From Streptomyces sp. NRRL F-5135 (GTDB lineage: Bacteria > Actinomycetota > Actinomycetes > Streptomycetales > Streptomycetaceae): 64,000 nucleotides of DNA. A model generated the notes under the pieces. The model did not search any database. It had not been told where the DNA came from and saw nothing but the letters and a program-made list of their open reading frames with translations. This document shows, piece after piece, positions 51,843 through 60,519 of this stretch. The position numbers were made by a program, and so were the translations under genes. Numbering within the stretch: the first letter of the stretch is position 1; each line of letters opens with the position of its first letter. The stretch spans positions 368,207 through 432,206 of the forward strand of contig NZ_JOHR01000004.1 in NCBI RefSeq assembly GCF_000719775.1, in the 5' to 3' direction.

Positions 51843-54095
51843 TCAGCCGGTGCCGCCCGGCTTCGGCGGCTTCCGCGCGTCGAAGGCGAAAAGTGTGTTC
51901 TTGTCCGCGGCCACGATCACCGCACGCCCCGCAACAGTCACGCGCGGGCTCGCACCCTGCTCGCCCGTCAAACCATCGGCCTGCGGGTCCGTGGTCCACA
52001 GGAGTTTGCCGTCGTGCGGCGACAACGCGACCACCCGGCCGGTGGCCGAGCTGAAATACAGCGCGTCGGCTCCCGCCACGGGACCCGACGCACCCTCCAC
52101 GCCGGTCTGCCGCGACCACTTCTTCCGGCCGGTCACGGGGTCGAGCGCCGTGACGAGACCGGTCTGTCCACTCACGTAGACGGTGCCGTCCGCCATGCCG
52201 GGCGTCCCTGCGTATGTCCTGGCCAGTCGCGAGTACGTGACCTTCCGCGAGACCGGGTCGACCCGCGCGATCCCGTCGTAGCCGGCCGACGCCGTTCCCT
52301 CCATGCGCACCCGAAGGAGTACGAGCCTGCCGTCGGCGACGCCCATCGGCACGGCGGGACCGTTGACCGCGATGCGTTCGCCCAGTGTCCCCGAGGCGCG
52401 GTCGACCGAGTACAGGGTGGGGTGGCGCACCTCCGAGGCATCCACCTCCACGTCCGTCGCGCACATCGCGAAGAGCTGTGGGCCCACCGGCACGGGAGCG
52501 CACCGCGTACCCGCGGGGAACGACGTCGTCCAGGTGACCTCACCGCTGTGCGCGTCCCGCGCCTCGAAGCGGGAGTTGGAAGCGTCCACCGTCACGACGG
52601 CGGAGCCGACCACAAGGGCGTCCTGAGTCCGGCCCGTGACGGCCGTCGACTGGGCGCCGGACGGTACGGACCACAACTCCCGGCCGTTGTCCGCGTCGAT
52701 GGCCACCACCTCGCTGGGAGGGTCCTGTGGGGCGTCCTCGGCGGCGAAGCGGTAACCGAGCACCGTGTCGTCGGTGGCGCCCACCAGGTGCATGCCCTGG
52801 ACGGGTACGCCCGGGCTCTTCGCCGTCCACACCCGTGAACCGTCCAAGGCTCTGATACGGGTCGCGACAACACCGCCGCCCCCGCAGAACAGCGCGTCGT
52901 CGCGCGCGACGCAACGCAGCTCGTCCGGGATGTCCTCGCGACCGCCCGGCACGGTCTCGCGCCACGGCTCGAAGCCGTCCGGAAGTGCGGCACCCGGCGC
53001 CGCGACGCTGTCGCCCTGGTCGCCGCCGCTGTTCCCCCCGGAGCCGCCCGCCTTCATGGCGGCGGCTCCCCCGCCGATCGCCGCCACCGCGACCGCGGCC
53101 GCGAGCACAGGACGCCATCGGCGCAGCGGACGGCGGCGGATGGGGGTGCCCGTGCTCCTTGTACCGGGAGCGGCCGGGGCGGTGGCCGGGCCGGTCGGCG
53201 CCGGGGTGCCCCGCGTCTCGAAGTTGTGCCGGGTGACCGTGTCGCGGGTGCAGCCCGCGCCGGCCCCGTTAGCGTCGGTCCCACCGAGGTCGGTCGGCAG
53301 GTCCCTCAGCAGCACGAGGAGTTCGTCCGCCGAGGGGCGCCCCTCAGGGTCCTTGTCCAGGCACGACTCGACGACCGCGCGCAAAGCCACCGGCACGGCA
53401 CCCAGCGACGGCTCCTCGTGCACCACCTGATATGCCGTCATGTACGGGCTGTCCGCGTCGAAGGGCCCCTGACCCGTCGCCGAGTACACCAGCAGCGTCC
53501 CCAGCGAGAAGACGTCGGACCGCGGCCCCACACCACGTGGCGCCTGCAACTGCTCCGGCGACATGAAGGGCGGCGTACCGATGACCCGCCCCGTCATCGT
53601 CAGCGTCTGCTGGTCCGCGGCGCGCGAAATGCCGAAGTCGATGACGCGCGGTCCCTCGGGCGAGAGCACGACGTTCGAGGGCTTCAGGTCACGGTGGACG
53701 ACCCCCACCCGGTGGATGTCGCGCAACGCCTCCGCCAGCCCGATGGCGAGCCTCCTCAGCTCCGCTCCGTTCAGCGGCCCCTCCGTGGCGATGTGCTGGG
53801 CGAGCGTCCGGCCCTCGATATAGGTCGTCGCCATCCACGGCTGATCGGCCTCGGGGGCGGCGTCGACGACGGCGGCGGTGAACGCGCCGCTCACCCGCCT
53901 CGCCGCCGCCACCTCCTGGCGGAAACGGATGCGGAACTCCTCGTCCCCCGCGAACTGCTGGTGGATCAGTTTGATCGCGACAGGTCGCCCCGAACCCGTA
54001 CGGGCCAGAAAGACCGTGCCCATGCCACCCGAGCCGAGCCGTGCCTCAAGCCGATAGCCGCCGATCTCCGCTGGGTCACCTCCGCGCAGCGACAC
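51843..54095 (-). CDS. Transmembrane Ser/Thr protein kinase with PQQ-like beta-propeller sensor
   Basis: A 750-residue PASTA-less Hanks-type kinase. The kinase domain covers 14-270: glycine loop LGSGGMGTVFLA, Lys42 (VAIKLI), HRDLKPSN (Asp136), DFG (Asp153) and GTPPFMSPEQ. A Pro/Thr linker leads to one transmembrane helix (about 329-347, PVLAAAVAVAAIGGGAAAM). The outside part is a PQQ-type propeller with repeats such as LWTTDPQADG, GTVYVSGQTGLVTALDPVTG and KLLWTT. This layout senses an external signal through the propeller. The GTG at 54095 lies after GGGAGGT; the longer open frame upstream is not family-like. Two-cysteine clusters in the propeller may form disulfides. Confidence 0.93.
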   Translation of the reverse strand: MSLRGGDPAEIGGYRLEARLGSGGMGTVFLARTGSGRPVAIKLIHQQFAGDEEFRIRFRQEVAAARRVSGAFTAAVVDAAPEADQPWMATTYIEGRTLAQHIATEGPLNGAELRRLAIGLAEALRDIHRVGVVHRDLKPSNVVLSPEGPRVIDFGISRAADQQTLTMTGRVIGTPPFMSPEQLQAPRGVGPRSDVFSLGTLLVYSATGQGPFDADSPYMTAYQVVHEEPSLGAVPVALRAVVESCLDKDPEGRPSADELLVLLRDLPTDLGGTDANGAGAGCTRDTVTRHNFETRGTPAPTGPATAPAAPGTRSTGTPIRRRPLRRWRPVLAAAVAVAAIGGGAAAMKAGGSGGNSGGDQGDSVAAPGAALPDGFEPWRETVPGGREDIPDELRCVARDDALFCGGGGVVATRIRALDGSRVWTAKSPGVPVQGMHLVGATDDTVLGYRFAAEDAPQDPPSEVVAIDADNGRELWSVPSGAQSTAVTGRTQDALVVGSAVVTVDASNSRFEARDAHSGEVTWTTSFPAGTRCAPVPVGPQLFAMCATDVEVDASEVRHPTLYSVDRASGTLGERIAVNGPAVPMGVADGRLVLLRVRMEGTASAGYDGIARVDPVSRKVTYSRLARTYAGTPGMADGTVYVSGQTGLVTALDPVTGRKKWSRQTGVEGASGPVAGADALYFSSATGRVVALSPHDGKLLWTTDPQADGLTGEQGASPRVTVAGRAVIVAADKNTLFAFDARKPPKPGGTG

Positions 54096-54277
54096 TCTTC
54101 CCGACCTCCCTTCCCCGTGCACCTCTGCCGCCACGGGCCTGCGTACCTGTCCCGCACACAAACTAGCCGCAGGGTGGTACGGCAGGGCGAAGCGGGTGAC
54201 GTAGGTGCCGTCTCCGCGTCCGATCTCCTGGACACGCGCGACGGCCGGTGCCTTGGCCGCTTCCCGGGCCCGGTTGC

Positions 54278-55566
54278 GTGAAGGTCGGCATTCTGGGCCT
54301 GGGTGAGGCCGGAGCTCTGTATGCGGCAGGATTTTTGGACAACGGCTGGCAGGTGACCGGATTCGATCCGGGGGACGTTCCCACCCCGGCCGGTGCCGCA
54401 CGGGCGGTCTCCACGGCCGACGCCGTACAGGGCTGTGACCTGGTACTCGGCCTGACCGGTGGGAAGGCGGCACTGGCCGCGGCGCGGGAAGCGGCTCCAC
54501 ACCTGCAGCCGACGACGGTGTACGCGGACATGAACGCCGCCGCACCGGAGCTGAAGCGGACCATCGCCCACGTCGGAGCGGCCGTCACCGCGGCGGTGGG
54601 CTCGGTGACGATTCCCTGGATGAAACGCTCCAAGGTGAGCGGTGAACTCGCCGCCACCGTCGCCGCCGGCGGGGCCGGCATGGGCGTGACCTTCCCTTTC
54701 AGCTCCACCATGTTCATCCTCATGGGCTCGGCGGGCGTGGCGTCCCTGGCCACCACCGACGACATCGTGCTGCCCCTCTTCCTCGGCGGCTTGTGGTGCC
54801 TCGGCTACCGCCTGGTCGCTGCCTACGTGATGGTGCGCCGCCACGGCATCCAGCCCATGGACCGCGCCGACCTGATGCCCCTGCGAGCCAGCCTGAACGC
54901 GGGCTGGACGAGCCTGTTCCTCTTCGTCGGCATCCTCGTACCGCTGCTCATGACACGGGGACCGTCGGGCGGCGCCCTGACCGACTGGGTCGGCGCCAAG
55001 ATGTCGGACGCGATCAGTCTCATCACCTGGATCCCCGTCCTGCTGATCGCCACGGTCCTCGTCCTCGGCCGCCGCCACCTGCCGCGCGGCGGCAGGGAGT
55101 GGTGGCGGGTGCTGGGCGACGCCGCCCCCCAGTTCGGAGTCATCGGGGTCACCATCGTGGCCGCCTTCTCGGCCTCCAATGTGCTGGGTGAACTCGGACT
55201 GCCCGAACAGCTGACCGACCTGCTGGCCGGGGTGGACGCGCCCCTGTGGATCATGGCGCTCATCGTCGGTGTCCTCGTGGTCGGCGTGGCCATCCCGCTC
55301 ACCGCCAGTGCCACGATGGCGGCCATCGGACCGGTCGCGGTCGCGTCGCTGGTCGGCGCTGGTGCGCCACCGACCACCGCCTGCGTCGCGGTCCTCATCT
55401 TCGCCTCGACCGAGGGTGCCTCGCCCCCTCCGGAGCCCCCATCTACGTGGCCAGCGGCATCGCCGGGATTGATCCCGCCCGTACCTTCAAGCCCCTGCTC
55501 ACGTACTACTGCGTCCCCATCCTGTTCATCGGCGCCGCGGTGGCCACCGGCGTCCTGCCCGTCTGA
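54278..55566 (+). pseudogene. Chimeric remnant: 6PGDH-like dehydrogenase N-terminus fused to TRAP permease, frameshifted
   Basis: The GTG at 54278 opens an NAD(P)-binding domain of the DUF1932/6-phosphogluconate-dehydrogenase type (KVGILGLGEAGALYAAGFLD, DLVLGLTGG, VYADMNAAAPELK). After about 90 residues the sequence passes in frame into the middle of a TRAP-type large permease (AAVGSVTIPWMKRSKVSGEL, then about eight membrane segments, LTASATMAAIGPVAV). Near the end a C-run at 55424-55428 appears one C short. The true permease end continues in the next frame as SGAPIYVASGIAGIDPARTF to the stop at 55566. A deletion has evidently joined two genes of one cluster. Neither dehydrogenase nor transporter is complete, so function is unlikely. 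Confidence 0.75.
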
Positions 55567-55582
55567 AACCGGAGACCGCGTC

Positions 55583-55920
55583 ATGGCACACCGTCTGCTC
55601 CAACTGCTCTTCCGCCTCAGCGTCCTGGTCTTCCTGGCCGGCGGCCTCGTCGTCGTCGCGGGCCAGGCCCTCGGCATCGTCCTCGGTGATGCCGGATGGG
55701 TGGTGAACGTCGAAACCGGCGCCCAGCCCGCCATGTGCGTCGCCGCCGGCGTGTGCGGCATCCTCTCCTTCGCGCTCTCGTACCGGAAGCCGCGACACCC
55801 GCGGGACGAGACCGGCGAGGACATCTCGCGAAGTCTCGCTTCCACCGCGCCCCGCCGGGGGCTGAAGCGACGACCGCCCTGGATGGCACACGTGCGAACC
55901 ACCTTCTCCTCGTACGCTGA
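55583..55920 (+). pseudogene. Small two-helix membrane protein with a lost stop
   Basis: From the ATG at 55583 the sequence encodes LFRLSVLVFLAGGLVVVAG, a loop, then CVAAGVCGILSFALSYRKPR, that is two membrane segments and a basic end. It directly follows the TRAP-like remnant, so it is probably an accessory subunit of that system. In its own frame no stop occurs until 56680, deep inside the next gene, while other frames stop at 55865 and 55920. The true C-terminus has therefore probably been lost by frameshift. The end given here is approximate. Confidence 0.45.
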
Positions 55921-55932
55921 TAATGCTTATCA
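55918..55932. promoter_or_regulatory. Perfect palindrome upstream of the third iclR
   Basis: TGATAATGCTTATCA is a perfect inverted repeat (6-bp arms, 3-bp centre), strikingly AT-rich in this context. It ends 38 bases before the IclR start codon, an ideal place for an autoregulatory operator. Confidence 0.7.
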
Positions 55933-55970
55933 AGACGTCGCGTGCCGAGCAGACCATCCAGGAGCCCTCA

Positions 55971-56723
55971 ATGGCCACCGCCCCCGCTTCCGCCATGCGT
56001 TCCCTCGACCGGGCCTTCGACGTGCTGGGCGTCCTGGAGGACACCCGGCAACCACTGCGCCTGAGCGAGGTGGCACGCCGCGCGGAACTGCACGTCGCCA
56101 CCACCCAGCGCATCCTGAACGCGCTCGTCGAACGCGGCTACGCGGCCAGAGAGGACAGTGGTTACGTCGCCGGGCCGGCCGCCGTGGCCACCGCGCACGC
56201 CTTCCTGGTCAACAACCGTCTCAGCCAGGTCGCCCTCCCCGTCCTGCAGGAACTGGCCGCCACCACGGGCCAGACCGCCAGCCTCTTCGTCCGCGTGGCC
56301 TTCGCCCGTTTGCTGATCGCCCGCGTGCAGGGCCGCAACCCCTTGCGCTACCAACTGCCCATCGGCGAGAAGCTGCCCCTGACCCTGGGCGCGGGCAAGG
56401 CCCTGGCCGCGTGGCTGTCCGAACCGGAACTCCGCACGTTCATCGACCGGTCCACCCCGTTCACCCGCGTCTCCGGAGAGCAGGTCACCGCCGAAGCACT
56501 GGCGGACGACCTCCGCCGCGTCCGCGGCGACGGATACGCCCTGTCCCTCAGCGAACGCGTCCTCAACGTCATCGCCATCAGTGCGCCGATCCGTCGCGGC
56601 GAGGAGACGCTCGGCGCGCTCAGCGTCAGCGGCTCCCCCAACGAACTCACCGAGGACGACCGGCCCCGCATCATCGGTGAAGTACGCCGGGCAGCGGACG
56701 CCATCGCGGCCCGCTGCCCTTGA
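55971..56723 (+). CDS. IclR-family transcriptional regulator (third)
   Basis: A 250-residue IclR regulator. The HTH region is LRLSEVARRAELHVATTQRI and the effector domain contains TGQTASLFVRVAFARLLIAR, LPLTLGAGKALAAWL and a final GALSVSGSPNELTEDD. I start at the ATG at 55971 (MATAPASAMRSLDRAF), preceded by AGGAG. The in-frame ATG at 55923 lies inside the palindromic operator. The cyclase gene follows 13 bases later, so the two are probably co-transcribed. The regulator is less similar to the two IclR genes near 18-21 kb than they are to each other. Confidence 0.9.
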   Translation: MATAPASAMRSLDRAFDVLGVLEDTRQPLRLSEVARRAELHVATTQRILNALVERGYAAREDSGYVAGPAAVATAHAFLVNNRLSQVALPVLQELAATTGQTASLFVRVAFARLLIARVQGRNPLRYQLPIGEKLPLTLGAGKALAAWLSEPELRTFIDRSTPFTRVSGEQVTAEALADDLRRVRGDGYALSLSERVLNVIAISAPIRRGEETLGALSVSGSPNELTEDDRPRIIGEVRRAADAIAARCP

Positions 56724-56736
56724 CAGAAGGTCCCCC

Positions 56737-57708
56737 ATGGATTTTCCCACCTACCGGCAACTCACCCGGCGCATCGACGCCCCGCCCGGTTCCTCCTGGC
56801 ACCTGTTCCCCGACCTGCCCGAGCGCGGTATGGCCAACTTCGCCGGCCCTCGGCAGATCCGTCGTGCCGCCGCCCGCGTCGTCGACGGACACGCCTTCAA
56901 CCTCGACCACCCGCTGGACGCCTTCGACCCGCCCATGTCCAAGGCCCGCGGCGTTCCCCGGCACCGCATCACCGCCAAGCACGACCAGGCCCGCGACGAC
57001 GTCCTGGACAATTTTCATCTGCAGGCCAGTACACAGATCGACGGACTGCGCCATCGCCGGGCCTCCGGCTACGGCTTCTACAACGGCGTCCCCGATGAAG
57101 CGATCACCCCTCGCAGCCCCCGCCTGGGCGTCCAGCTCTGGGCCGACACACCGCTTGCCGGACGCGGTCTCCTCATCGACATCGAAGGCCTGCTCCGCGA
57201 CCGAGGCGCCCCCCTCTCACACGCCGACGGCCCCACCCTCACCTCCGGCCTCCTCGACCAGACCCTGGCCGAGCAGGGCTGCCGCGTCGAACCCGGCGAC
57301 CTCGTCCTCGTTCACACCGGCTGGGCGGACTGGTACCTGACCGTCACCCCCGGCCAACGCGCCGAGGTCCGTGCCGAACGACGCGCCACCGGCTTCGCGC
57401 GGAGCCGCTCTTTCGCCGCCTGGTGTTGGGACCACCGCATCGCCCTCATGGCCACGGACACCTTCGCCGTGGAGGTCCTCCCCGTGCTGCCCGACAGCGA
57501 CTTCCACCACAGTGCGCCCGAGGACCAAGGGATGATGCACCAGGAACTGATCGCCAAACTGGGCCTTCCCCTCGGCGAGTTGTGGAACCTCACCACTCTC
57601 GCCCGGGACTGCAGGCGCACTGGACGCTGGGACAGCCTGGTCACCGTCAAACCCCTCCATCTGACCGGTGGAGTCGGCTCGCCTGCCAACGCCACGGCCC
57701 TGCGCTGA
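56737..57708 (+). CDS. Cyclase/kynurenine formamidase-like metal hydrolase
   Basis: A 323-residue protein of the cyclase family (kynurenine formamidase/isatin hydrolase fold). The metal-site motif that usually reads HxGTHxDxxxH appears as HLQASTQIDGLRH (residues 94-106), keeping the first His, Asp and last His but replacing GTH with STQ, as in a known subgroup of longer members. Later parts are GRGLLIDIEGLL, EPGDLVLVHTGWADWY and MATDTFAVEVLP. It would hydrolyse an amide or lactone. The reaction is unknown, but adjacency to the IclR gene and the transporter remnant suggests catabolism of an organic acid amide. Confidence 0.85.
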   Translation: MDFPTYRQLTRRIDAPPGSSWHLFPDLPERGMANFAGPRQIRRAAARVVDGHAFNLDHPLDAFDPPMSKARGVPRHRITAKHDQARDDVLDNFHLQASTQIDGLRHRRASGYGFYNGVPDEAITPRSPRLGVQLWADTPLAGRGLLIDIEGLLRDRGAPLSHADGPTLTSGLLDQTLAEQGCRVEPGDLVLVHTGWADWYLTVTPGQRAEVRAERRATGFARSRSFAAWCWDHRIALMATDTFAVEVLPVLPDSDFHHSAPEDQGMMHQELIAKLGLPLGELWNLTTLARDCRRTGRWDSLVTVKPLHLTGGVGSPANATALR

Positions 57709-57750
57709 CAGAGGTGGGCCCGGAGTATCGAGGACGGAACAGCGAGGTCG

Positions 57751-57881
57751 GAGAACGTCCTGGTCACGCACCCCGAAGTGTCCGGTGCGTTGCCCCGGTC
57801 ATCGGCGTCCCGGACGCCGAGTTGGGCGAACACGTCAAGGCAGTGGTGATTCGGGCGGTTCACAGCATCAAGTCGAGATAG
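57751..57881 (+). pseudogene. C-terminal remnant of an acyl-CoA synthetase (AMP-binding family)
   Basis: The segment reads ENVLVTHPEVSG and then, after a one-base shift near 57787, VAPVIGVPDAELGEHVKAVV. This is the conserved C-terminal subdomain of AMP-dependent acyl-CoA ligases (normally ...THPEVxxxVAVIGVPDxxLGExVKAVV). The rest of the gene is absent. Its tail overlaps the end of the convergent tetR gene. It is evidence for another deleted catabolic gene in this cluster. Confidence 0.65.
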
Positions 57882-58471
57882 TCATCAACCAGCTGCGCCA
57901 GATTCCGTTGGTCGGCCGGGAAGGGCACCGCCATCGCCAGTCCCACCAGCCCGTGCAGGGCGGACCACAACAGTTTGGCCAAGCGCTCGACCTGCTCGTG
58001 CCCGCTGCGATCCGCACGGCAGGCGGCAACTTTTTCGACCCAGAGTTGGTGCACGGTCCACAAGGGATGCGAGGTCGCCCGTTCTCGGGACCCTTCAATC
58101 CGCTCGATGCCGAACATCAGCCGGTAGATCTTGGGGTTGTCCCGTGCGAACTGACAGTAGCGATGCGCCATCGCGCCCAGCGCCGCGCGTGGCCCGGCTG
58201 CCTCTTCTTCCTCCCAGGCATCGCGCAGCTCGGCGACCAGCCTTCCGAACGCTCGTCGTGTCAACTCCTCGACCAACTCGGCCCGGTCCTTGAAGTGCAG
58301 GTAGATACTGGGCGCCGCGATACCGACCTCCCGCGCGACTGCTCGCAACGACAGGTCCTGCTCCCTCCCGGTTTCCGTCAGCAACCGCGCCGCAGCCCCG
58401 AGAATCTCCTCCTTCAGCGCAGCGCCTTCACCCAATCGGCTCGGCGTACGCCGCTTGAACCCCTCGGACAT
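57860..58471 (-). CDS. TetR-family transcriptional regulator
   Basis: A 203-residue TetR regulator. The HTH is LSLRAVAREVGIAAPSIYLH followed by FKDRAELVEELTRRAF. The C-terminal ligand domain includes HRYCQFARDNPKIYRLMFGI, a pattern of the TetR_C_13-like group. It stands alone between remnants: an acyl-CoA ligase tail on one side and a truncated mycothiol-type enzyme on the other. The ATG is preceded by GAAGAGGGAACGGG on the minus strand. Its targets are not apparent. Confidence 0.88.
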   Translation of the reverse strand: MSEGFKRRTPSRLGEGAALKEEILGAAARLLTETGREQDLSLRAVAREVGIAAPSIYLHFKDRAELVEELTRRAFGRLVAELRDAWEEEEAAGPRAALGAMAHRYCQFARDNPKIYRLMFGIERIEGSRERATSHPLWTVHQLWVEKVAACRADRSGHEQVERLAKLLWSALHGLVGLAMAVPFPADQRNLAQLVDDYLDLML

Positions 58472-58595
58472 CCCGTTCCCTCTTCGATGTGGTCAAGTCA
58501 GATCGACTGTGGCGTGAACCCATCGATCACATCATGGGCGGCAGGAAGCCAAATCGGAGCGCCGACGCTGCTGCCGCATGTAGGTGGTGGGGACC

Positions 58596-58802
58596 GTGCG
58601 TACGGCTGAGCACGTCGCGTCACTGTCCCGGGAGGGCGGGCTGCTGGCGGATGCCGCGGCCGAGGGCGGCCCGGACATGGAGGTGCCCACCTGCCCCGGC
58701 TGGCATATCCGCGACCTGCTGGCGCACACCGGCAGGGTCCACCTCACCGTTACGGGAGACCCGGAACTCGCCCGGCTCTGGCGCGAGACCTCCACCGTCT
58801 GA
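58596..58802 (+). pseudogene. Internally deleted maleylpyruvate-isomerase-like (mycothiol-dependent) gene
   Basis: A 68-codon frame begins like the DinB-fold mycothiol-dependent maleylpyruvate isomerase family: RTAEHVASLSREGGLLADAA, VPTCPGWHIRDLLAHTGRVH. It then jumps to what looks like the family's C-terminal end (LTVTGDPELARLWRE). About 150-200 residues between are missing. The metal-binding His of HTGRVH remains but the other ligands are gone. The start is the GTG at 58596, matching the family N-terminus. The product, if made, would be inactive. Confidence 0.65.
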
Positions 58803-58996
58803 CGGCCCGGCGAGACCGTCGGCGGTCCCCTGGAGTCGCACCCGCCCCGGTGGGAGCGCTTCAGCTGTCCAGTTGAGAAAGCGTGGCGCTGCCCACACCG
58901 TCCGCTCGGCCATCCTCGCTGTCAGCGCTCTGTGTCATCATGCGGACGTGTCCCAGGGGAGTGGGCCGCGGTGTACTGATTGCCAGGGGGTTGGGG

Positions 58997-60091
58997 ATGG
59001 GCGCGGGTACGGAGCCGGACGGCTCGTCCAGGTCCGACGAGGAGTGGGAGCGGTTTCTGCGCGAGTCGGTGGAGGGTGTCGCCGACGCGCCCAAGGAGCC
59101 GTCGGCGCGGGCCCGCGCCGTGGCGAAGCGGCTGCGCGCGGAGCCCGGCCGCGGCCCGGATGGCTGGCGCAGCTACACTCCCGCGCGGCCCAAGCGGCGC
59201 ACGGGCTGGTACGTGGTCGGGCTGCTGGCCGCGCTGGTGCTGCTGGTGATGGCGCTCGCGCCGGGGCGGGCAGTGGACCTGTTCGCCGGCGCTGACTCCC
59301 CGCCGCCGGGCGAGACCGCCCGCCCGACCCAGGCACCCCCGGCGGAGCCGGCCCAACGCCCTACGCGGGAGGAGCCGTTCCGCGGTTCGCCGGCGGCGAG
59401 CTGGGCGAGCGGAGCGGCGGGCATCACCGTGCCGAAGGCCGGGGCGGTCGGCTGGATGAGCGCGGCCGAGGTCGAGCGGGCCCTTGCCCGAAGCCGGGAC
59501 TTTCTCGTCGAGTCCGGCCTGGACCGCGGGGTGCTGCGGGGCGACCGCCCCGAGAAGGCGATCGCACTGATCAACCCGCACCAGAAGGACATCCAGGACC
59601 TTCTGAAAACCGCTTTCCGAACCCCGAGCGAGAAGAGCGACCCCCTCCTCCTCTTCAGCCGCTTCCAGCCCTCCCGCGCCCACCTGGTCGGCGACGTCGT
59701 GAAGACCCGGGGCCGGCTCACCTACCGGGAGGGCGAGCGCGGCGCGCTCCAGGTGACCGCCGACGTCACCTTCGTCTACCCGGTCACCCCTGCGGACGCG
59801 GGCGACGACGACAACGAGATCGTGCGCACGATCGTCCGGCGCGAGCTGGTCCTGAGCTGGGACGACCCTGGCAAGGTGATCACCGAGCCGGGCACGTTCT
59901 CGATCGTCTCGTACAAGTACGACATGACCAACGGCGGCTGCGGCGCCCCCACGGGCTACTTCATCCCGCCCTTCGGCACGGACCGCCGGGCCACCGAAGC
60001 CGGCACGGAGGTCGACCCCTACGACCGCAGCGTGCCGGTGGGGCAGGGCGAGTCCTCCGGGGGCGAGTGCGGCAAGGCGACGCGGTCATAG
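58997..60091 (+). CDS. Membrane-anchored hypothetical protein
   Basis: A 364-residue protein of a family I recognise only as a Streptomyces conserved hypothetical. Residues 1-65 are charged and cytoplasmic (SDEEWERFLRESVEGVADAP). One transmembrane helix follows (about 71-88, GWYVVGLLAALVLLVMALAP). After a Pro-rich linker, an extracellular domain from about 150 contains GWMSAAEVERALARSRDFLV and VTADVTFVYPVTPA. It looks like an anchored surface domain; no enzyme motif is seen. The ATG at 58997 follows AGGGGG. It ends just before an IS remnant. Confidence 0.75.
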   Translation: MGAGTEPDGSSRSDEEWERFLRESVEGVADAPKEPSARARAVAKRLRAEPGRGPDGWRSYTPARPKRRTGWYVVGLLAALVLLVMALAPGRAVDLFAGADSPPPGETARPTQAPPAEPAQRPTREEPFRGSPAASWASGAAGITVPKAGAVGWMSAAEVERALARSRDFLVESGLDRGVLRGDRPEKAIALINPHQKDIQDLLKTAFRTPSEKSDPLLLFSRFQPSRAHLVGDVVKTRGRLTYREGERGALQVTADVTFVYPVTPADAGDDDNEIVRTIVRRELVLSWDDPGKVITEPGTFSIVSYKYDMTNGGCGAPTGYFIPPFGTDRRATEAGTEVDPYDRSVPVGQGESSGGECGKATRS

Positions 60092-60107
60092 GGCCTGTCT
60101 GACGAAT

Positions 60108-60515
60108 GATCACCTGGCGGGCTAGTGCTGTGACCGCGTAGGTTCGCCGATCCGCGCCGTCCGACCCGGCGGCGCTCCGATCTACATCATCCTGGACAAC
60201 CTCTCCGCCCACACCGGCGCCGACATCCGTCGCTGGGCGAAGAAGAACAAGGTCGAGCCGTGCTTCGCCCCGACCTACGCATCCTGGGCCAACCCGATCG
60301 AGGCCCACCTCGGCCCGCTGCGGCAGTTCGCCCTGGCCAACTCCCACCACCGCAGCCACCCCACGCAAACCCGGGCACCGCACCGCTACCTGCGCTGGCG
60401 CAATGCCAACGCCCGCCACCCCGACGTACTTGCCGCCCAACGCAAGGAACGCGCCCGCATCCGCAGCGAGAAGGTCATCCGCTGGGGCGGACGCCCCCTC
60501 AACGCCGCAGCCTGA
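60108..60515 (+). pseudogene. IS630-type transposase C-terminal remnant
   Basis: A frame without a start codon reads APIYIILDNLSAHTGADIRR, KVEPCFAPTYASWANPIEAH and ends LNAAA at TGA (60513-60515). LDNLSAH carries the second catalytic Asp, and the W.NPIE segment carries the final Glu of the IS630 DDE domain. The N-terminal half is missing. The preceding GGGCCTGTCTGACGAATGAT resembles an insertion-sequence end, but no matching inverted repeat was found. Confidence 0.75.
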
Positions 60516-60519
60516 CGAC

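Noticed and set aside
54248..56680. An 810-codon single frame read as a giant dehydrogenase-transporter-regulator fusion
   Set aside because: Past about 55428 the frame leaves the permease reading, and past 55920 it runs out of frame through the iclR gene. The continuity is only absence of stop codons in high-GC DNA.
58803..58996. Possible extra coding sequence between the truncated mycothiol enzyme and the membrane protein
   Set aside because: Translations in all frames lack family resemblance. The membrane protein has a clear ribosome binding site at 58985-58990, so upstream extension is unnecessary.
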